From: Gemmatimonadota bacterium
GTDB lineage: Bacteria; JAAXHH01
Reading direction: 5' to 3'
Length of the DNA stretch: 57,051 nt
Assembly (NCBI GenBank): GCA_009837395.1
Contig: VXTP01000001.1
Location: forward strand, 1-57,051
The notes beneath the pieces were generated by a model. It made no database searches, was not told the origin of the DNA, and was given only the letters and a program-made list of their open reading frames with translations. Within the stretch, counting starts at the first letter, position 1. Every line of letters begins with the position of its first letter. Positions 8,300 to 17,159 of this stretch are shown here, one piece after another. A program made the translations under genes and the position numbers.

Positions 8300-9085
8300 C
8301 TACCGCAGCAGTTCACCCGGAATCCTGGATCCTGGATACTCCGCCTCGGGGTCGCGCTCGGCGATGATGGTCGGCACCGGATCGGTCCAATAGGCCGGCA
8401 CGGTGTCGGGGCGCCGGTGCCAGGCCAGAACCAGGGTGCGGCGCTCGTCGGTCAGGTTCCGATGCGCCGAGTGAAGCACACGGGCATCGGCCAGTACCAG
8501 GTCGCCGGCCTTGACGCAGACCTCGACCTGGTCGGGGTGGTCGCTGAACATGGTGGGATGGTCTTCGGCAATGAAGCGGGCACCCTGTTCATGAGCCGGC
8601 ACCAGTTGGTCGTGCAGCGGGATGCGCTTAAGGTGGGTGCCGGGGATGATCTTTAGGCATCCGTTTTCCCGCGAAGTATCGCTCAGGTAGTAGGACACGA
8701 AGATGATCTGCGGCCAGGGCGAGCAGCTCAACGGATCGTTCCACTGCATCCAGTCCTGGTGCCAGTACAGTGCCGGTTCTCCGGGATCCTTGGTGAGAAG
8801 GATGACCCCACCGGTGCTGGCGAAGTCTCCCAGGCCCATCTGCTCAAGGGCGCGCCGCGTGGCGGGCCAGTCGAGCAGCTTCTGGATGATCGGGTTCTCA
8901 GCCCCCTGCGCGGTGACGTGCTGGCCCTGGTACCTGACGTCGGGTGGCGGCACCCAGTCTTCCATCATGCGCTCGGTTTCGATGCGCAGCTCCTGAAGGA
9001 AGGTGTCGCTGAGGATATCGTCGACCACGCAGAAACCGTCGCGCAGTAGTTGTTGGCGCTTTTCAATGGCTTGCTCGGGGGACAT
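8300..9085 (-). CDS. Phytanoyl-CoA dioxygenase (PhyH) family oxygenase
   Basis: A 261-residue second PhyH-type Fe(II)/2-oxoglutarate oxygenase, only distantly similar to the one at 3827-4741. ATG at 9085 has GAGG about 5 nt upstream. The iron ligands appear as H109-x-D111 (YWHQDW) and H205 (ARVLHSAH), with R215/R216 for 2-oxoglutarate. LKIIPGTHLKR is the usual family strand. The following DUF3883 gene lies 215 bp away, so it is probably a separate unit. Substrate unknown. Confidence 0.9.
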   Translation of the reverse strand: MSPEQAIEKRQQLLRDGFCVVDDILSDTFLQELRIETERMMEDWVPPPDVRYQGQHVTAQGAENPIIQKLLDWPATRRALEQMGLGDFASTGGVILLTKDPGEPALYWHQDWMQWNDPLSCSPWPQIIFVSYYLSDTSRENGCLKIIPGTHLKRIPLHDQLVPAHEQGARFIAEDHPTMFSDHPDQVEVCVKAGDLVLADARVLHSAHRNLTDERRTLVLAWHRRPDTVPAYWTDPVPTIIAERDPEAEYPGSRIPGELLR

Positions 9086-9453
9086 GGGATCCTCGTGGTG
9101 TGTGGTGAAGCCAGGTACTTTCGATCAACCCCATCCAAGGACACGGTAGACAAGGTATCTACAAAGTATACACGAAACAAGATCGACAGTGACCCAATCG
9201 TAGATTCCCACTACTGGGTCCGCTTTTTCTTCTCCTGTTACGCCCGCAATATAACGCTCCTCAAATCCGCTTTGTGAATCCGCACAACAGTCGCCTCAGT
9301 TACGCCAGCCCGCACGAAAAATCCCATTTTCGCACGATAGTTTCCAGAAATGCTGCGATTTCTACGACTGATTCGTAAAAGAGCGTTGGTCGCCCACATC
9401 GATTCGACGCTCCAATGAGACCATTCACCCAAGCTACATCGAAGGAGTAAACC
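9086..9453. other. Intergenic region upstream of the coiled-coil triplet
   Basis: A 368-bp divergent spacer. It holds a terminator-like hairpin at 9191-9228 and the ribosome binding site of the first small gene (GAAGGAG, about 9441-9447). I see no convincing promoter boxes and no supported ORF. Confidence 0.4.
9191..9228 (+). terminator. Terminator-like hairpin in the leader of the coiled-coil genes
   Basis: GACCCA (9191-9196) pairs with TGGGTC (9215-9220), GTAG (9200-9203) pairs with CTAC (9211-9214), and five T follow at 9224-9228. No plus-strand gene ends just upstream, so if functional it would act as a leader attenuator for the genes starting at 9454, or it is fortuitous. Confidence 0.4.
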
Positions 9454-9690
9454 ATGGAACTTGCTCAGTTGTTCATAACCCCGGTCACGTTGCTGACGGC
9501 CTTTATTTTCTTCTGGAAACAGACCAAAGCTATCAGCAACGAACTGAAAAGAGAGTTAAAGGAAGACATCAAGGCCGTTCGTAACGATGTCTCATCCATC
9601 CGGGTAGAAATGCACGACATGAACGGACGCCTCGGCCGCGTCGAAGGCTTGTTGATGACCCTGGACTTTGAAAAACTGCGTAAGAAGTAG
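9454..9690 (+). CDS. Small membrane-anchored coiled-coil protein, copy A
   Basis: 78 residues. GAAGGAG precedes the ATG by about 6 nt. Residues 7-21 form one hydrophobic helix (FITPVTLLTAFIFFW), followed by a charged amphipathic helix rich in Lys and Glu, ending in the motif MHDMNGRLGRVEGLL. There is no signal-peptide cleavage site; the topology is probably a short N-terminus, one membrane span and a cytoplasmic coiled coil. Copies B and C follow directly. I do not recognise a named family. Such proteins usually oligomerise, possibly with their own paralogues. Confidence 0.8.
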   Translation: MELAQLFITPVTLLTAFIFFWKQTKAISNELKRELKEDIKAVRNDVSSIRVEMHDMNGRLGRVEGLLMTLDFEKLRKK

Positions 9691-9775
9691 TCGATTCCCA
9701 ACCGGCGCATGGGCCGGAACGAGAGTGTCTGACACGCCTGCCGAACCAGGTTACTCACAAATAGGAGATAAGACC

Positions 9776-10066
9776 ATGGAACTTGCTCAGCTTCTTGTCA
9801 CACCAACCACCTTGTTGATGGCATTCATCTTCTTCTGGAAGCAAGCCAAAACCGGCAGGGAAGAACTGAGACGTGAATTGAAATCGGACATTAAGGACTT
9901 GAAGTCAGATATGAAGGGAATGAAGGAGGAGTTAAAGGAAGAAATAGCTTCGGTTCGCAACGATGTCGCTTCCATCCGGGAAGAAATGCACGACATGAAC
10001 GGACGCCTCGGTCGCGTCGAGGGTCTGCTGATGACCTCCGACGTAGTTCGATCGAGCAAAGAGTAA
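9776..10066 (+). CDS. Small membrane-anchored coiled-coil protein, copy B
   Basis: 96 residues. The ATG at 9776 has AGGAG 8 nt upstream and gives the same MELAQL start as copy A; an earlier in-frame start at 9668 has no such support. The hydrophobic anchor (residues 7-21) and the C-terminal MHDMNGRLGRVEGLL are conserved. The helix between them is 18 residues longer than in copy A, and 18 is 11+7, a step that can preserve coiled-coil register. The spacer to copy A is 85 bp. Function unknown. Confidence 0.8.
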   Translation: MELAQLLVTPTTLLMAFIFFWKQAKTGREELRRELKSDIKDLKSDMKGMKEELKEEIASVRNDVASIREEMHDMNGRLGRVEGLLMTSDVVRSSKE

Positions 10067-10152
10067 CGACAGTAAAAAAGGTGTAAGTATATGACAAACG
10101 GACCTGGAATAACCGCCGGACTGCGCCTCCAATCCAAGAAGGAGGAAAGACC

Positions 10153-10410
10153 ATGATGGAACTTGCCCAGCTTCTCCTGACACCAGTTACACTGCTAACG
10201 GCCTTCATCTTCTTCTGGAAACAGACCAAGGCCATAAGTAACGAACTGAGACGGGAACTGAAGTCAGATATGAAGGAAATGAAGGAGGAGTTAAAGGGAG
10301 AGATCGCGTCCGTGCGTACGGAAGTTACCGCCATCCGGGAAGAAATGCACGACATGAACGGACGGCTCGGACGCGTTGAGGGTCTGCTGAAGATCACGGA
10401 TTCCGGTTGA
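10153..10410 (+). CDS. Small membrane-anchored coiled-coil protein, copy C
   Basis: 85 residues (or 84 from the second ATG at 10156). AAGGAGG lies 7 nt before the first ATG. It has the same anchor and the same MHDMNGRLGRVEGLL end as copies A and B, with a central helix 11 residues longer than copy A. Each of the three genes keeps its own strong ribosome binding site, which argues that all are expressed proteins. It converges on gatB 15 bp downstream. Confidence 0.8.
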   Translation: MMELAQLLLTPVTLLTAFIFFWKQTKAISNELRRELKSDMKEMKEELKGEIASVRTEVTAIREEMHDMNGRLGRVEGLLKITDSG

Positions 10411-10425
10411 ATCCGGCGAACGGCC

Positions 10426-11934
10426 TCAGTCCCCGGCCAGCTTCTTCCGGAGCAACTCGTTCACCATCTTCGGATTCGCCTTGCCCTGGGTCGCGCGCAT
10501 GACCTGGCCCATGAAGAAACCCAGGAGCTTGGTCTTGCCGGCCCGGTACTCGGCCACGTCGTCGGGATGTTCGGCGAGGATGCCGTCGACGACGCCTTCG
10601 AGTTCGCCGGTATCCGAGATCTGCACGAGACCCTGTTCCTCGATGACCTGGGCCGGCGCCTTGCCGGTTTCGGCCATGATGTCGAGGACGTCCTTGCCGA
10701 TCTTGCCGCTGATCTTTTCATCCTTGATCTGCCCGAGAAGCTGGGCCAGGTGATCGGGCGGTATACGGGCTCCGAGGGTCTGCTGATTCATGTGGTTCTC
10801 GTGCTGGACGCGCAGCAGTTCACTGAGCATCCAGTTGCTGACGGTCCGCGCGTCGCCGGCCACTCCGCCGGATGCCCCGCCAGCCGCATCGCCAACCGCA
10901 TGTGAGACGCATGCCTCGAAGTAGTCGGCCCGGGCGCGGATCTCCGTCAGTTGCCGCGCCATGTCCTGCGGCAGTCCGTACTCGTCGACGATGCGCCGCA
11001 TGCGCACGTCGGGGAGTTCGGGCAGGTCTTCGCCGATCTCGTCCACCCAGGAGCGGGCGATCTCGACGGTGACGAGATCGGGGTCGGGGAAGTACCGGTA
11101 GTCGTGGGCTTCTTCCTTCGACCGCATGGGGAAGGTCTCCCGTTTCTCCTCGTCCCACAGGCGGGTCTGGCGCACTACCCTACCGCCGTCATCGAGCAAC
11201 TCGGATTGCCGGTCGATTTCGAACTCGAGCGCCCGTTCCATGGACCGCATGGAGTTCATGTTCTTGATCTCGACGAGTTCGCCCAGGGGATCGCCGGGCT
11301 TGCGGATGGACACGTTGGCGTCGCAACGCAGGCTGCCCTCATCCATGTTGCCGTCGCAGACGCCGATATACTGCAGGATCTGTCGCAGCCGGGCGAGATA
11401 GGCCGAGGCTTCGCGGGGGCTGCGGATGTCCGGTTCGCTGACGATCTCCATCAGGGGCACGCCCGTCCGGTTGAAATCGATGTAGCTCAGATCCGGATCG
11501 TACCCGGGTTCGTTGTGGATGGACTTGCCGGCTTCTTCTTCCAGGTGGATCCGCCGGAGCCGGACGAAGCGGGGGCCGTCCTCGCCCTCGATCTCGATGC
11601 CGCCGGCCAGGGAGATGGGTTCGCCCGCCCGGTCGTACTGCGAGATCTGGTAGCCCTTGGGCAGGTCCGGATAGAAGTAGTTCTTGCGGGCGAAGGCGCT
11701 GGTTTCGGCCACGTGGCCGTCCACGGCCAGGGCCATGCGGATCGTGTATTCGACGGCGCGGCGGTTCAGGACGGGCAGGACGCCTGGCATGCCGAGACAG
11801 ATGGGGCAGACGCGGGTGTTGGGCTCGCCGCCGAAGGCCACGGTGCATCCGCAGAAGATCTTCGAGTTGGTCAGGAGCTGGGCGTGCACTTCCAGCCCGA
11901 TCACGGATTCGTATTTCATGGCCGCATCGCTCAT
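10426..11934 (-). CDS. gatB: Asp-tRNA(Asn)/Glu-tRNA(Gln) amidotransferase subunit B
   Basis: 502 residues, somewhat longer than the usual 475-480. GatB is the kinase/tRNA-binding subunit that activates mischarged Glu-tRNA(Gln) or Asp-tRNA(Asn) before amide transfer. The N-terminal [13 protein letters not shown] and the zinc cysteines (FCGC and CPICLGMPG, about residues 28-45) are present, and the C-terminal YqeY-like tail is intact. A short Gly/Ala-rich insertion ([15 protein letters not shown]) precedes the conserved NWMLSELLR. It overlaps gatA by 4 nt (ATGA), so the two are translationally coupled. No gatC lies in the window. Confidence 0.97.
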   Translation of the reverse strand: MSDAAMKYESVIGLEVHAQLLTNSKIFCGCTVAFGGEPNTRVCPICLGMPGVLPVLNRRAVEYTIRMALAVDGHVAETSAFARKNYFYPDLPKGYQISQYDRAGEPISLAGGIEIEGEDGPRFVRLRRIHLEEEAGKSIHNEPGYDPDLSYIDFNRTGVPLMEIVSEPDIRSPREASAYLARLRQILQYIGVCDGNMDEGSLRCDANVSIRKPGDPLGELVEIKNMNSMRSMERALEFEIDRQSELLDDGGRVVRQTRLWDEEKRETFPMRSKEEAHDYRYFPDPDLVTVEIARSWVDEIGEDLPELPDVRMRRIVDEYGLPQDMARQLTEIRARADYFEACVSHAVGDAAGGASGGVAGDARTVSNWMLSELLRVQHENHMNQQTLGARIPPDHLAQLLGQIKDEKISGKIGKDVLDIMAETGKAPAQVIEEQGLVQISDTGELEGVVDGILAEHPDDVAEYRAGKTKLLGFFMGQVMRATQGKANPKMVNELLRKKLAGD

Positions 11935-13442
11935 GACCGCGTCGCCTCCTCGAAGGCGTAGGCCGCCCGCAGGATCCGCTCCTCGCCGAAATGGGGACCG
12001 ATGATCTGCAGGCCGATGGGCATGCCGTCGGGATCCGTACCGCAGGGCAGGGAGATGGCCGGCACGCCGGCGAGGTTGATGGGCACAGTATATACATCGG
12101 ACAGGTACATCTGCAGCGGGTCGTCGATCTTCTCGCCGATGCGGAAGGCGGTGGTGGGCGTGGTGGGCGCCACCAGGAGGTCGACCTTTTCGAAGGCCTG
12201 GTCGAAGTCGCCCATGATGAGCGTGCGCACGCGCTGGGCCTTGTCGTAGTAGGCGTCGTAGTAGCCGGCGCTGAGCACGTAGGTACCGAGCATGATCCGG
12301 CGTTTCACCTCGGGGCCGAATCCCCCGCTGCGGGTCGATCCGTACATGGCGTCCAGCCGGTCTTCGGGCGCGGGCGCAGGCGCGCCGACTCCGGCTCCGC
12401 TGCTGGCCGGCGCATCAACGGCAGGCGCGCCGCCATCCTCACCCCGGTACCCGTACTTCACCCCGTCATATCGTGCCAGGTTGGAGGAGGCTTCCGCGGT
12501 GACCAGGATATAGTACGCGGCCACGGCGTATTCGGTGTGGGGCAGGTGGACGCTTTCCACGCGGGCGCCGAGGGATTCCATGCGTTCGATGGCCCGGCTT
12601 ACGCTTTCCTTCACGGAAGGGTCGAGGCCCTCGGCCAGGTATTCTTCGGGTACGCCGATGCGCACCCCTTCGATGCCGCGCTTCAGGTCTGTCGTGTAGT
12701 CCGGCACCGCTTCCGATGCCGACGTGGTGTCCATGGGGTCGTGGCCCGCGATGACGCCCAGTAGCCGCGCGCAGTCTTCCACGTTCCGGGCCATGGGTCC
12801 GACCTGGTCGAAAGAGGATCCGTAGGCGATGATGCCGAAGCGGGAGACCCGTCCGTAGGTGGGCTTGAGTCCCACGACGCCGCAGAAAGCCGCGGGCTGG
12901 CGGATCGAACCGCCCGTGTCCTCGCCCAGGGCCAGGACCGCCGTGCCCGCCGCCAGGGCCGCGGCGGAACCCCCGCTTGAGCCGCCCGGCACGCGGGAGG
13001 TATCCAGGGGGTTCCGGCAGACGTCGAACCCGGAGTTCTCGTTGGAGGACCCCATGCCGAACTGGTCCATGTTGGTCTTGCCGACGATCACGGCGTCCGC
13101 CGCGCGCAACCGGGCGATGACGGTGGCGTCGTAGGGCGGCACGAATCCCTCGAGGATCCGGGAAGCGCAGGTGGTTTCCAGGCCTTTCGTGCAGATGGCG
13201 TCCTTGATGGCGATGGGCACGCCGGCCAGCGGTCCGGTCGTGTCGCCGGCGGCGACACGGCGGTCCACCTCCTGTGCGTCTTCGATCACCGACTCCGGGT
13301 CGACCGCGAGATAGGCGTTGATGGCGGGGTCTTTCTCTTCGATGAGGCGCAGGACTTCCCTGGCCGTCTCTTCCGCGGTCAACTCGCCGGACTTGATCCG
13401 CGGCGCCAGGTCGTGGGCCGCCATTTCGATTAAGTTTGCCAC
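11931..13442 (-). CDS. gatA: Asp-tRNA(Asn)/Glu-tRNA(Gln) amidotransferase subunit A
   Basis: 503 residues. GatA is the glutaminase subunit, an amidase-signature enzyme that supplies ammonia to GatB. The catalytic triad is visible as K80 (AIKDAI), S155 ([10 protein letters not shown]) and nucleophile S179 ([10 protein letters not shown]). An Ala/Pro/Gly-rich stretch of roughly 25 residues near residues 327-360 interrupts the normally continuous RYGYR..D..MY region and accounts for the extra length. It follows the FG-GAP gene by 98 bp and overlaps gatB. Confidence 0.97.
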   Translation of the reverse strand: MANLIEMAAHDLAPRIKSGELTAEETAREVLRLIEEKDPAINAYLAVDPESVIEDAQEVDRRVAAGDTTGPLAGVPIAIKDAICTKGLETTCASRILEGFVPPYDATVIARLRAADAVIVGKTNMDQFGMGSSNENSGFDVCRNPLDTSRVPGGSSGGSAAALAAGTAVLALGEDTGGSIRQPAAFCGVVGLKPTYGRVSRFGIIAYGSSFDQVGPMARNVEDCARLLGVIAGHDPMDTTSASEAVPDYTTDLKRGIEGVRIGVPEEYLAEGLDPSVKESVSRAIERMESLGARVESVHLPHTEYAVAAYYILVTAEASSNLARYDGVKYGYRGEDGGAPAVDAPASSGAGVGAPAPAPEDRLDAMYGSTRSGGFGPEVKRRIMLGTYVLSAGYYDAYYDKAQRVRTLIMGDFDQAFEKVDLLVAPTTPTTAFRIGEKIDDPLQMYLSDVYTVPINLAGVPAISLPCGTDPDGMPIGLQIIGPHFGEERILRAAYAFEEATRS

Positions 13443-13459
13443 GCGTTACTCCGGATGTA

Positions 13460-13552
13460 TAGACTCGGCATTATTCACCACGCGATCTGCGGCATCACGC
13501 GGTGGTGTTCGGGATCCGGGCAGGCGCGTAGACCGGGCATTCATCGCGCGAT
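13460..13552. repeat. Diverged direct repeat spanning the stop of the FG-GAP gene
   Basis: 13529-13552, covering the last codons and stop of the FG-GAP gene, resembles 13460-13486 apart from a 3-nt indel and a few changes. The period is about 66 bp and the downstream copy places a second TGA in the same frame. Confidence 0.55.
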
Positions 13553-15454
13553 CAACAGGGTCACGCGGTGAGACTCCGTGCCCGGCAGCTCCATCGGCGC
13601 CCCGTGCGCGTCCCGTTTCGTAAACGGATGGTGAATGACGATGTCCTGGCGGTCGTCCCGGTTGAGGTCGGTCATCCAGGCGTACTCCTCGTCGTTGGGC
13701 AGTTCGACCGCTACCTTCTGTGGCTCGTCGGCAAACAGTCGCGGACCGGGCACGCCCACGTAGACATGCAGTTCCCGGTGGGTCCACTCGATCAGCAGGT
13801 CGGCGCGGCCGTTTCCCGTCACGTCCCCAATGAACAGGTTCTTGTTGAACGCGCGCAAGTACTGTTCGCGGTCCCTTCGCCGTGCGTGTTTTCCGCCCTG
13901 CAGCACGACGTCCAGAGGAACCCAACCTGGCTCCCGCGGACTCGGGGCGCCGTCCAGCTGGATGCGCCGCGTGGCCGTGGCGCGGTCCGGAATGCGGCCG
14001 TCGCGCACGTGGTAGAAGGCGACATTCAACCACACGTCATCTCCCATGAAACCCTTGATCCGCTTGAAGAGGCTGCCTTCGAGGTATTTGTTCTCGATCG
14101 AAGTGACGACGAGATCGCCTTTGCCGTCTCTGTCGAGATCGCGGCGCTCAATGGCGAGTTGGATCTGGTTTTCGGTCTGTATCGATATGTTCGGACTGGA
14201 CGTGAATTGGATTAGGCTGCCGAACCCTGGCGAGCCATCTGTTCCTCCCGCGCCATCGACTCCGCGCGCGTCTTCGGATCCGTGCGCGCCAAAATACACT
14301 TCATAAGCGGATCGTTTGTCCCTGATCCGCGCTCCCTCGAGGTCGTAGACCACCATGTCGGCGATTCCGTCGCCGTTCAGGTCGCTAATCGAGTGAAGTG
14401 CGCGGCCGGTCTTGTCCCCGTCGGCAAGCGAAGTAACCTCGTCGGAATCGAAAGACACCGCGGTGGTGAAAGTCACCTGTTCAGGGTCGAAGAGGCCCTG
14501 TTCGTCCTGGATATGCGCTTCGAAGTGGCCTCCGTTCCAGGACACCAGGTCGATCCGGCCGTCGCCGTTAGCGTCGAATTCGTGGATCCGGCTCACGCTC
14601 CAGGGATCGAGCCGGTAACCGTCGGCGCCGAGGATCGGGTCAAAGTTGGGAGGAGAACCGGCTCCAACCGGATCTGCGAAGGCGCCTTCTTCCAATTGGA
14701 TGAAAACCTGGAATCCACTGTCGCCCGGAACGGTCAGGTCGATCCGGCCATCGCCGTTCACATCCCGAGTGACGTCTACGTGTGGCACCTCACCTTCATG
14801 GGGTGCGCGGAAACCGGTCGTGGCGGTCGAGTCGGTTGCGACAGACACGAGTTCATGCTCCGTGCTCGAGTCGGGATCCCACACGTTGAGCCGGCCCGGT
14901 TCGCCGGTAATCAGGCGATCTCGGACATCTATGCGGGCAATGTCGACGAAGGTCACACCGGGACGCAGTTGCGTATCCGTCCGCAGTGCCCAGGTTCCCT
15001 CAGCCGAGGGCGACATGCGCGCTTCATTATTCACCGGTCCACCTTCATCGGGTGCTCCCTCGAATGCATAGATTCGCAGCCGGCGGCCACCGTCTTCCTC
15101 CACCGTGACCACGGCCACGTCCGCCATTTCACCACCCAGCAGGAAGCCCGTCAGCACCGTCTGACGGACCGCCAGACCGACGTCGATATGGTGTCGGTCG
15201 AATGCGTAACCGGCGGGTTGCGCGGCGGCATTGTTCTGGTCGGCATGGCCCCGGTCACTCCAAAGAACCATCGCGACGACGGCGACGACGACCGCAACCA
15301 CGACCGGCAGCCGGACGAGCCACCTTGTAAGGCAAAGGACTGGCCACCTGGACAAACGCCGCTCAAGCCGCGTGGACGAACGCCGCTGTTGATGGTGTGT
15401 CGAGAGTTGGGAACTGCGATATGGATGGATGCAGCTGGAAAGTGGTTTCGTCAT
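13541..15454 (-). CDS. FG-GAP/VCBS repeat protein with N-terminal membrane anchor
   Basis: 637 residues. A basic N-terminus is followed by a hydrophobic helix (about residues 49-65, LPVVVAVVVAVVAMVLW), then an extracytoplasmic region. At least six calcium-binding loops of the type D-x-N-x-D-G-x-x-D recur (for example DVNGDGRID, DANGDGRID, DLNGDGIAD, DVTGNGRAD), the hallmark of integrin-alpha-like beta-propellers. Expected location is the periplasm or cell surface, with an adhesive or structural role; no enzyme motif is seen. It starts 12 bp after the DUF4321 gene and so belongs to the same leftward run. Confidence 0.85.
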   Translation of the reverse strand: MTKPLSSCIHPYRSSQLSTHHQQRRSSTRLERRLSRWPVLCLTRWLVRLPVVVAVVVAVVAMVLWSDRGHADQNNAAAQPAGYAFDRHHIDVGLAVRQTVLTGFLLGGEMADVAVVTVEEDGGRRLRIYAFEGAPDEGGPVNNEARMSPSAEGTWALRTDTQLRPGVTFVDIARIDVRDRLITGEPGRLNVWDPDSSTEHELVSVATDSTATTGFRAPHEGEVPHVDVTRDVNGDGRIDLTVPGDSGFQVFIQLEEGAFADPVGAGSPPNFDPILGADGYRLDPWSVSRIHEFDANGDGRIDLVSWNGGHFEAHIQDEQGLFDPEQVTFTTAVSFDSDEVTSLADGDKTGRALHSISDLNGDGIADMVVYDLEGARIRDKRSAYEVYFGAHGSEDARGVDGAGGTDGSPGFGSLIQFTSSPNISIQTENQIQLAIERRDLDRDGKGDLVVTSIENKYLEGSLFKRIKGFMGDDVWLNVAFYHVRDGRIPDRATATRRIQLDGAPSPREPGWVPLDVVLQGGKHARRRDREQYLRAFNKNLFIGDVTGNGRADLLIEWTHRELHVYVGVPGPRLFADEPQKVAVELPNDEEYAWMTDLNRDDRQDIVIHHPFTKRDAHGAPMELPGTESHRVTLLIAR

Positions 15455-15466
15455 CTCGTCAGGGTG

Positions 15467-15742
15467 CTAGTACCAGCGATAGTAATAGGTGGCGAAACCG
15501 ATCCCGAGGATGCTGATGACGTTCACCTTGACCGTGAAGCCGAAGGTGACGGAGAGTATGACGAGCGGGAGCGTGGCGGGCGGGAAGGTGTAGACGAAGG
15601 CTTCCAGGAAGAATTTTTCCACCATGCTGCCGGGCATGAAGTATCCGAAGAGGAGGGCGATCAACTCACCGACCACCCCGCCGACGATGGCGCCTACCAG
15701 GATGTAGAACACGAGCAGGCCCATCCCTTTACGCTGTGCCAT
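15467..15742 (-). CDS. DUF4321-type small membrane protein
   Basis: 91 residues with two or three hydrophobic helices (about 9-33, 52-65 and 72-86). The pattern GLLVFYILVGAIVGGVVGEL...GFTVKVNVISILGIGFA fits the DUF4321 family of small inner-membrane proteins of unknown role. It lies 12 bp downstream of pssA and 12 bp upstream of the FG-GAP gene, so it is cotranscribed with phospholipid synthesis genes. Confidence 0.7.
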   Translation of the reverse strand: MAQRKGMGLLVFYILVGAIVGGVVGELIALLFGYFMPGSMVEKFFLEAFVYTFPPATLPLVILSVTFGFTVKVNVISILGIGFATYYYRWY

Positions 15743-15754
15743 GGCCGGACTCCC

Positions 15755-16513
15755 TTACTCTTCCACGGATAGCGCCATGTCCTCGTCGTGACGGACCATG
15801 TGTACGCCCCAGGCCGCGATGCCGGAGAGAATGTACAACAGCACGATGGGGAAAATCGTGAGCTGCGGATTCCAGACCAGGGCCGCCAGGGCCACGGCGA
15901 TGGCGATCAGCTTCAGGATGGACCACTTGCTCTTGAAGGCGAGCGACGGCAGGGTGCGGTAGGACAGGGGGCTGATCATGAGGATGGACAGGAGGAGCAT
16001 AAACCCCATGAACGGGCCTTCCAGGTGCAGTTCCTCCCACCGGTCCCAGCAGAAGATGACGTAGGACGCCACGGCGATGGCCGCCACGGGAATCGGCAGG
16101 CCCATGAAGTTGTCCTTCTCCTGGTTGATCCGCTCGACGCGGCGCAGCGTCATCACGTTGTACCGGGCCAGGCGGATTGCGCCGCACATCAGGAAGAGGA
16201 GGCAGAGCACCCAGGTGATCTCGCCGAAAGGCTTCAGTGTATACACGAGGACCATGGGCGCGACCCCGAAGGAGATCACGTCCGCCAGGGAATCCAGTTC
16301 GATGCCGAACCGGGTCGCCCCCTGGCTGTAGCGCGCGACCTTGCCGTCGATGCTGTCCAGGAGGGCGGCGGCAATGATGAGCCATGGCGCGCGGCCGGGA
16401 TCGCCGGTCAGGGCGTTGAACCCGTCGATACAGTAGAAGATGGCGGAAACCCCGCAGAAGATGCTGCCCAGCGTGAACACGTTCGGTAACGCGACGCGCA
16501 TCCAGGTTTTCAT
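15755..16513 (-). CDS. pssA: CDP-diacylglycerol--serine O-phosphatidyltransferase
   Basis: 252 residues, an integral membrane enzyme that makes phosphatidylserine from CDP-diacylglycerol and serine. The CDP-alcohol phosphatidyltransferase signature D-G-x2-A-R-x8-G-x3-D-x3-D is complete: D56, G57, A60, R61, G70, D74, D78. Several hydrophobic helices follow. It overlaps psd by 4 nt, so the enzymes for two consecutive steps of phosphatidylethanolamine synthesis are coupled. Confidence 0.95.
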   Translation of the reverse strand: MKTWMRVALPNVFTLGSIFCGVSAIFYCIDGFNALTGDPGRAPWLIIAAALLDSIDGKVARYSQGATRFGIELDSLADVISFGVAPMVLVYTLKPFGEITWVLCLLFLMCGAIRLARYNVMTLRRVERINQEKDNFMGLPIPVAAIAVASYVIFCWDRWEELHLEGPFMGFMLLLSILMISPLSYRTLPSLAFKSKWSILKLIAIAVALAALVWNPQLTIFPIVLLYILSGIAAWGVHMVRHDEDMALSVEE

Positions 16514-17151
16514 TTAAGTACTCCCAGTATCGTTTCGCCGCCCCGGACCCGGTCTCCGTTCTTAACCCGGATTTCGGCGCCGGCCGGCACGATGACGTCT
16601 ATCCTCGATCCGAAGCGTATCAGGCCGAACCGGTCGCCTATACGCACCTCGTCGCCCTCGTTGACGTTGCAGACGATCCGCCGGGCCACGAAACCGACGA
16701 TCTGCTTGATAAGGACCCGGCCCTTTTCCCCTTCGATGCCCAGGACCAGCTGGGCGTTGTCGCCCGAGGCCTCGTCCTTGAACGCGAGCTTGAACTCCCC
16801 TTCGATCCGCCGGCGCAATCTGACCACGCCGGAGATGGGAATCCGGTTGACGTGCACGTCCACGATGGACAGGAACACGCTGATCTGCGTGGCCGGTCCG
16901 CCGATGAAGGGATCGTGCTCAATCTCTTCGACGGTCACAACTTTGCCGTCGCCGCCGGAGATCACCAGCCCGTCGCCAGGCGGCACCTGCCTGGCCGGGT
17001 CCCGGAAGAAGAACGCGACGAACAGGGCCAGGCCGCCAAACACCGCCGCCAGTATGATCCAGACCGCACCGGGGGCCAGGTAGCCGATCACCACGCTGAC
17101 GGCCGCAAGCGCAGCCAGGGGGATGACCATGACCCAACCGTCACGTACCAT
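16510..17151 (-). CDS. psd: Phosphatidylserine decarboxylase proenzyme
   Basis: 213 residues, the short form of the enzyme. It makes phosphatidylethanolamine from phosphatidylserine. Two hydrophobic segments lie at about residues 8-25 and 29-48. The self-cleavage site that creates the pyruvoyl cofactor is G181-S182 in LIRFGSRIDV. VDVHVNRIPISG near residues 97-108 is the conserved family segment. It lies 8 bp after the HtrA stop. Confidence 0.95.
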   Translation of the reverse strand: MVRDGWVMVIPLAALAAVSVVIGYLAPGAVWIILAAVFGGLALFVAFFFRDPARQVPPGDGLVISGGDGKVVTVEEIEHDPFIGGPATQISVFLSIVDVHVNRIPISGVVRLRRRIEGEFKLAFKDEASGDNAQLVLGIEGEKGRVLIKQIVGFVARRIVCNVNEGDEVRIGDRFGLIRFGSRIDVIVPAGAEIRVKNGDRVRGGETILGVLK

Positions 17152-17159
17152 TCAAATCC

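Noticed and set aside
10951-11961. Open plus-strand frame of 336 codons opposite gatB
   Set aside because: It is antisense to gatB, whose motifs are complete; no family resemblance.
13446-14033. Reverse-strand open frame of 195 codons at the end of the FG-GAP gene
   Set aside because: It is an out-of-frame reading of the FG-GAP gene with Arg/Pro-rich composition.
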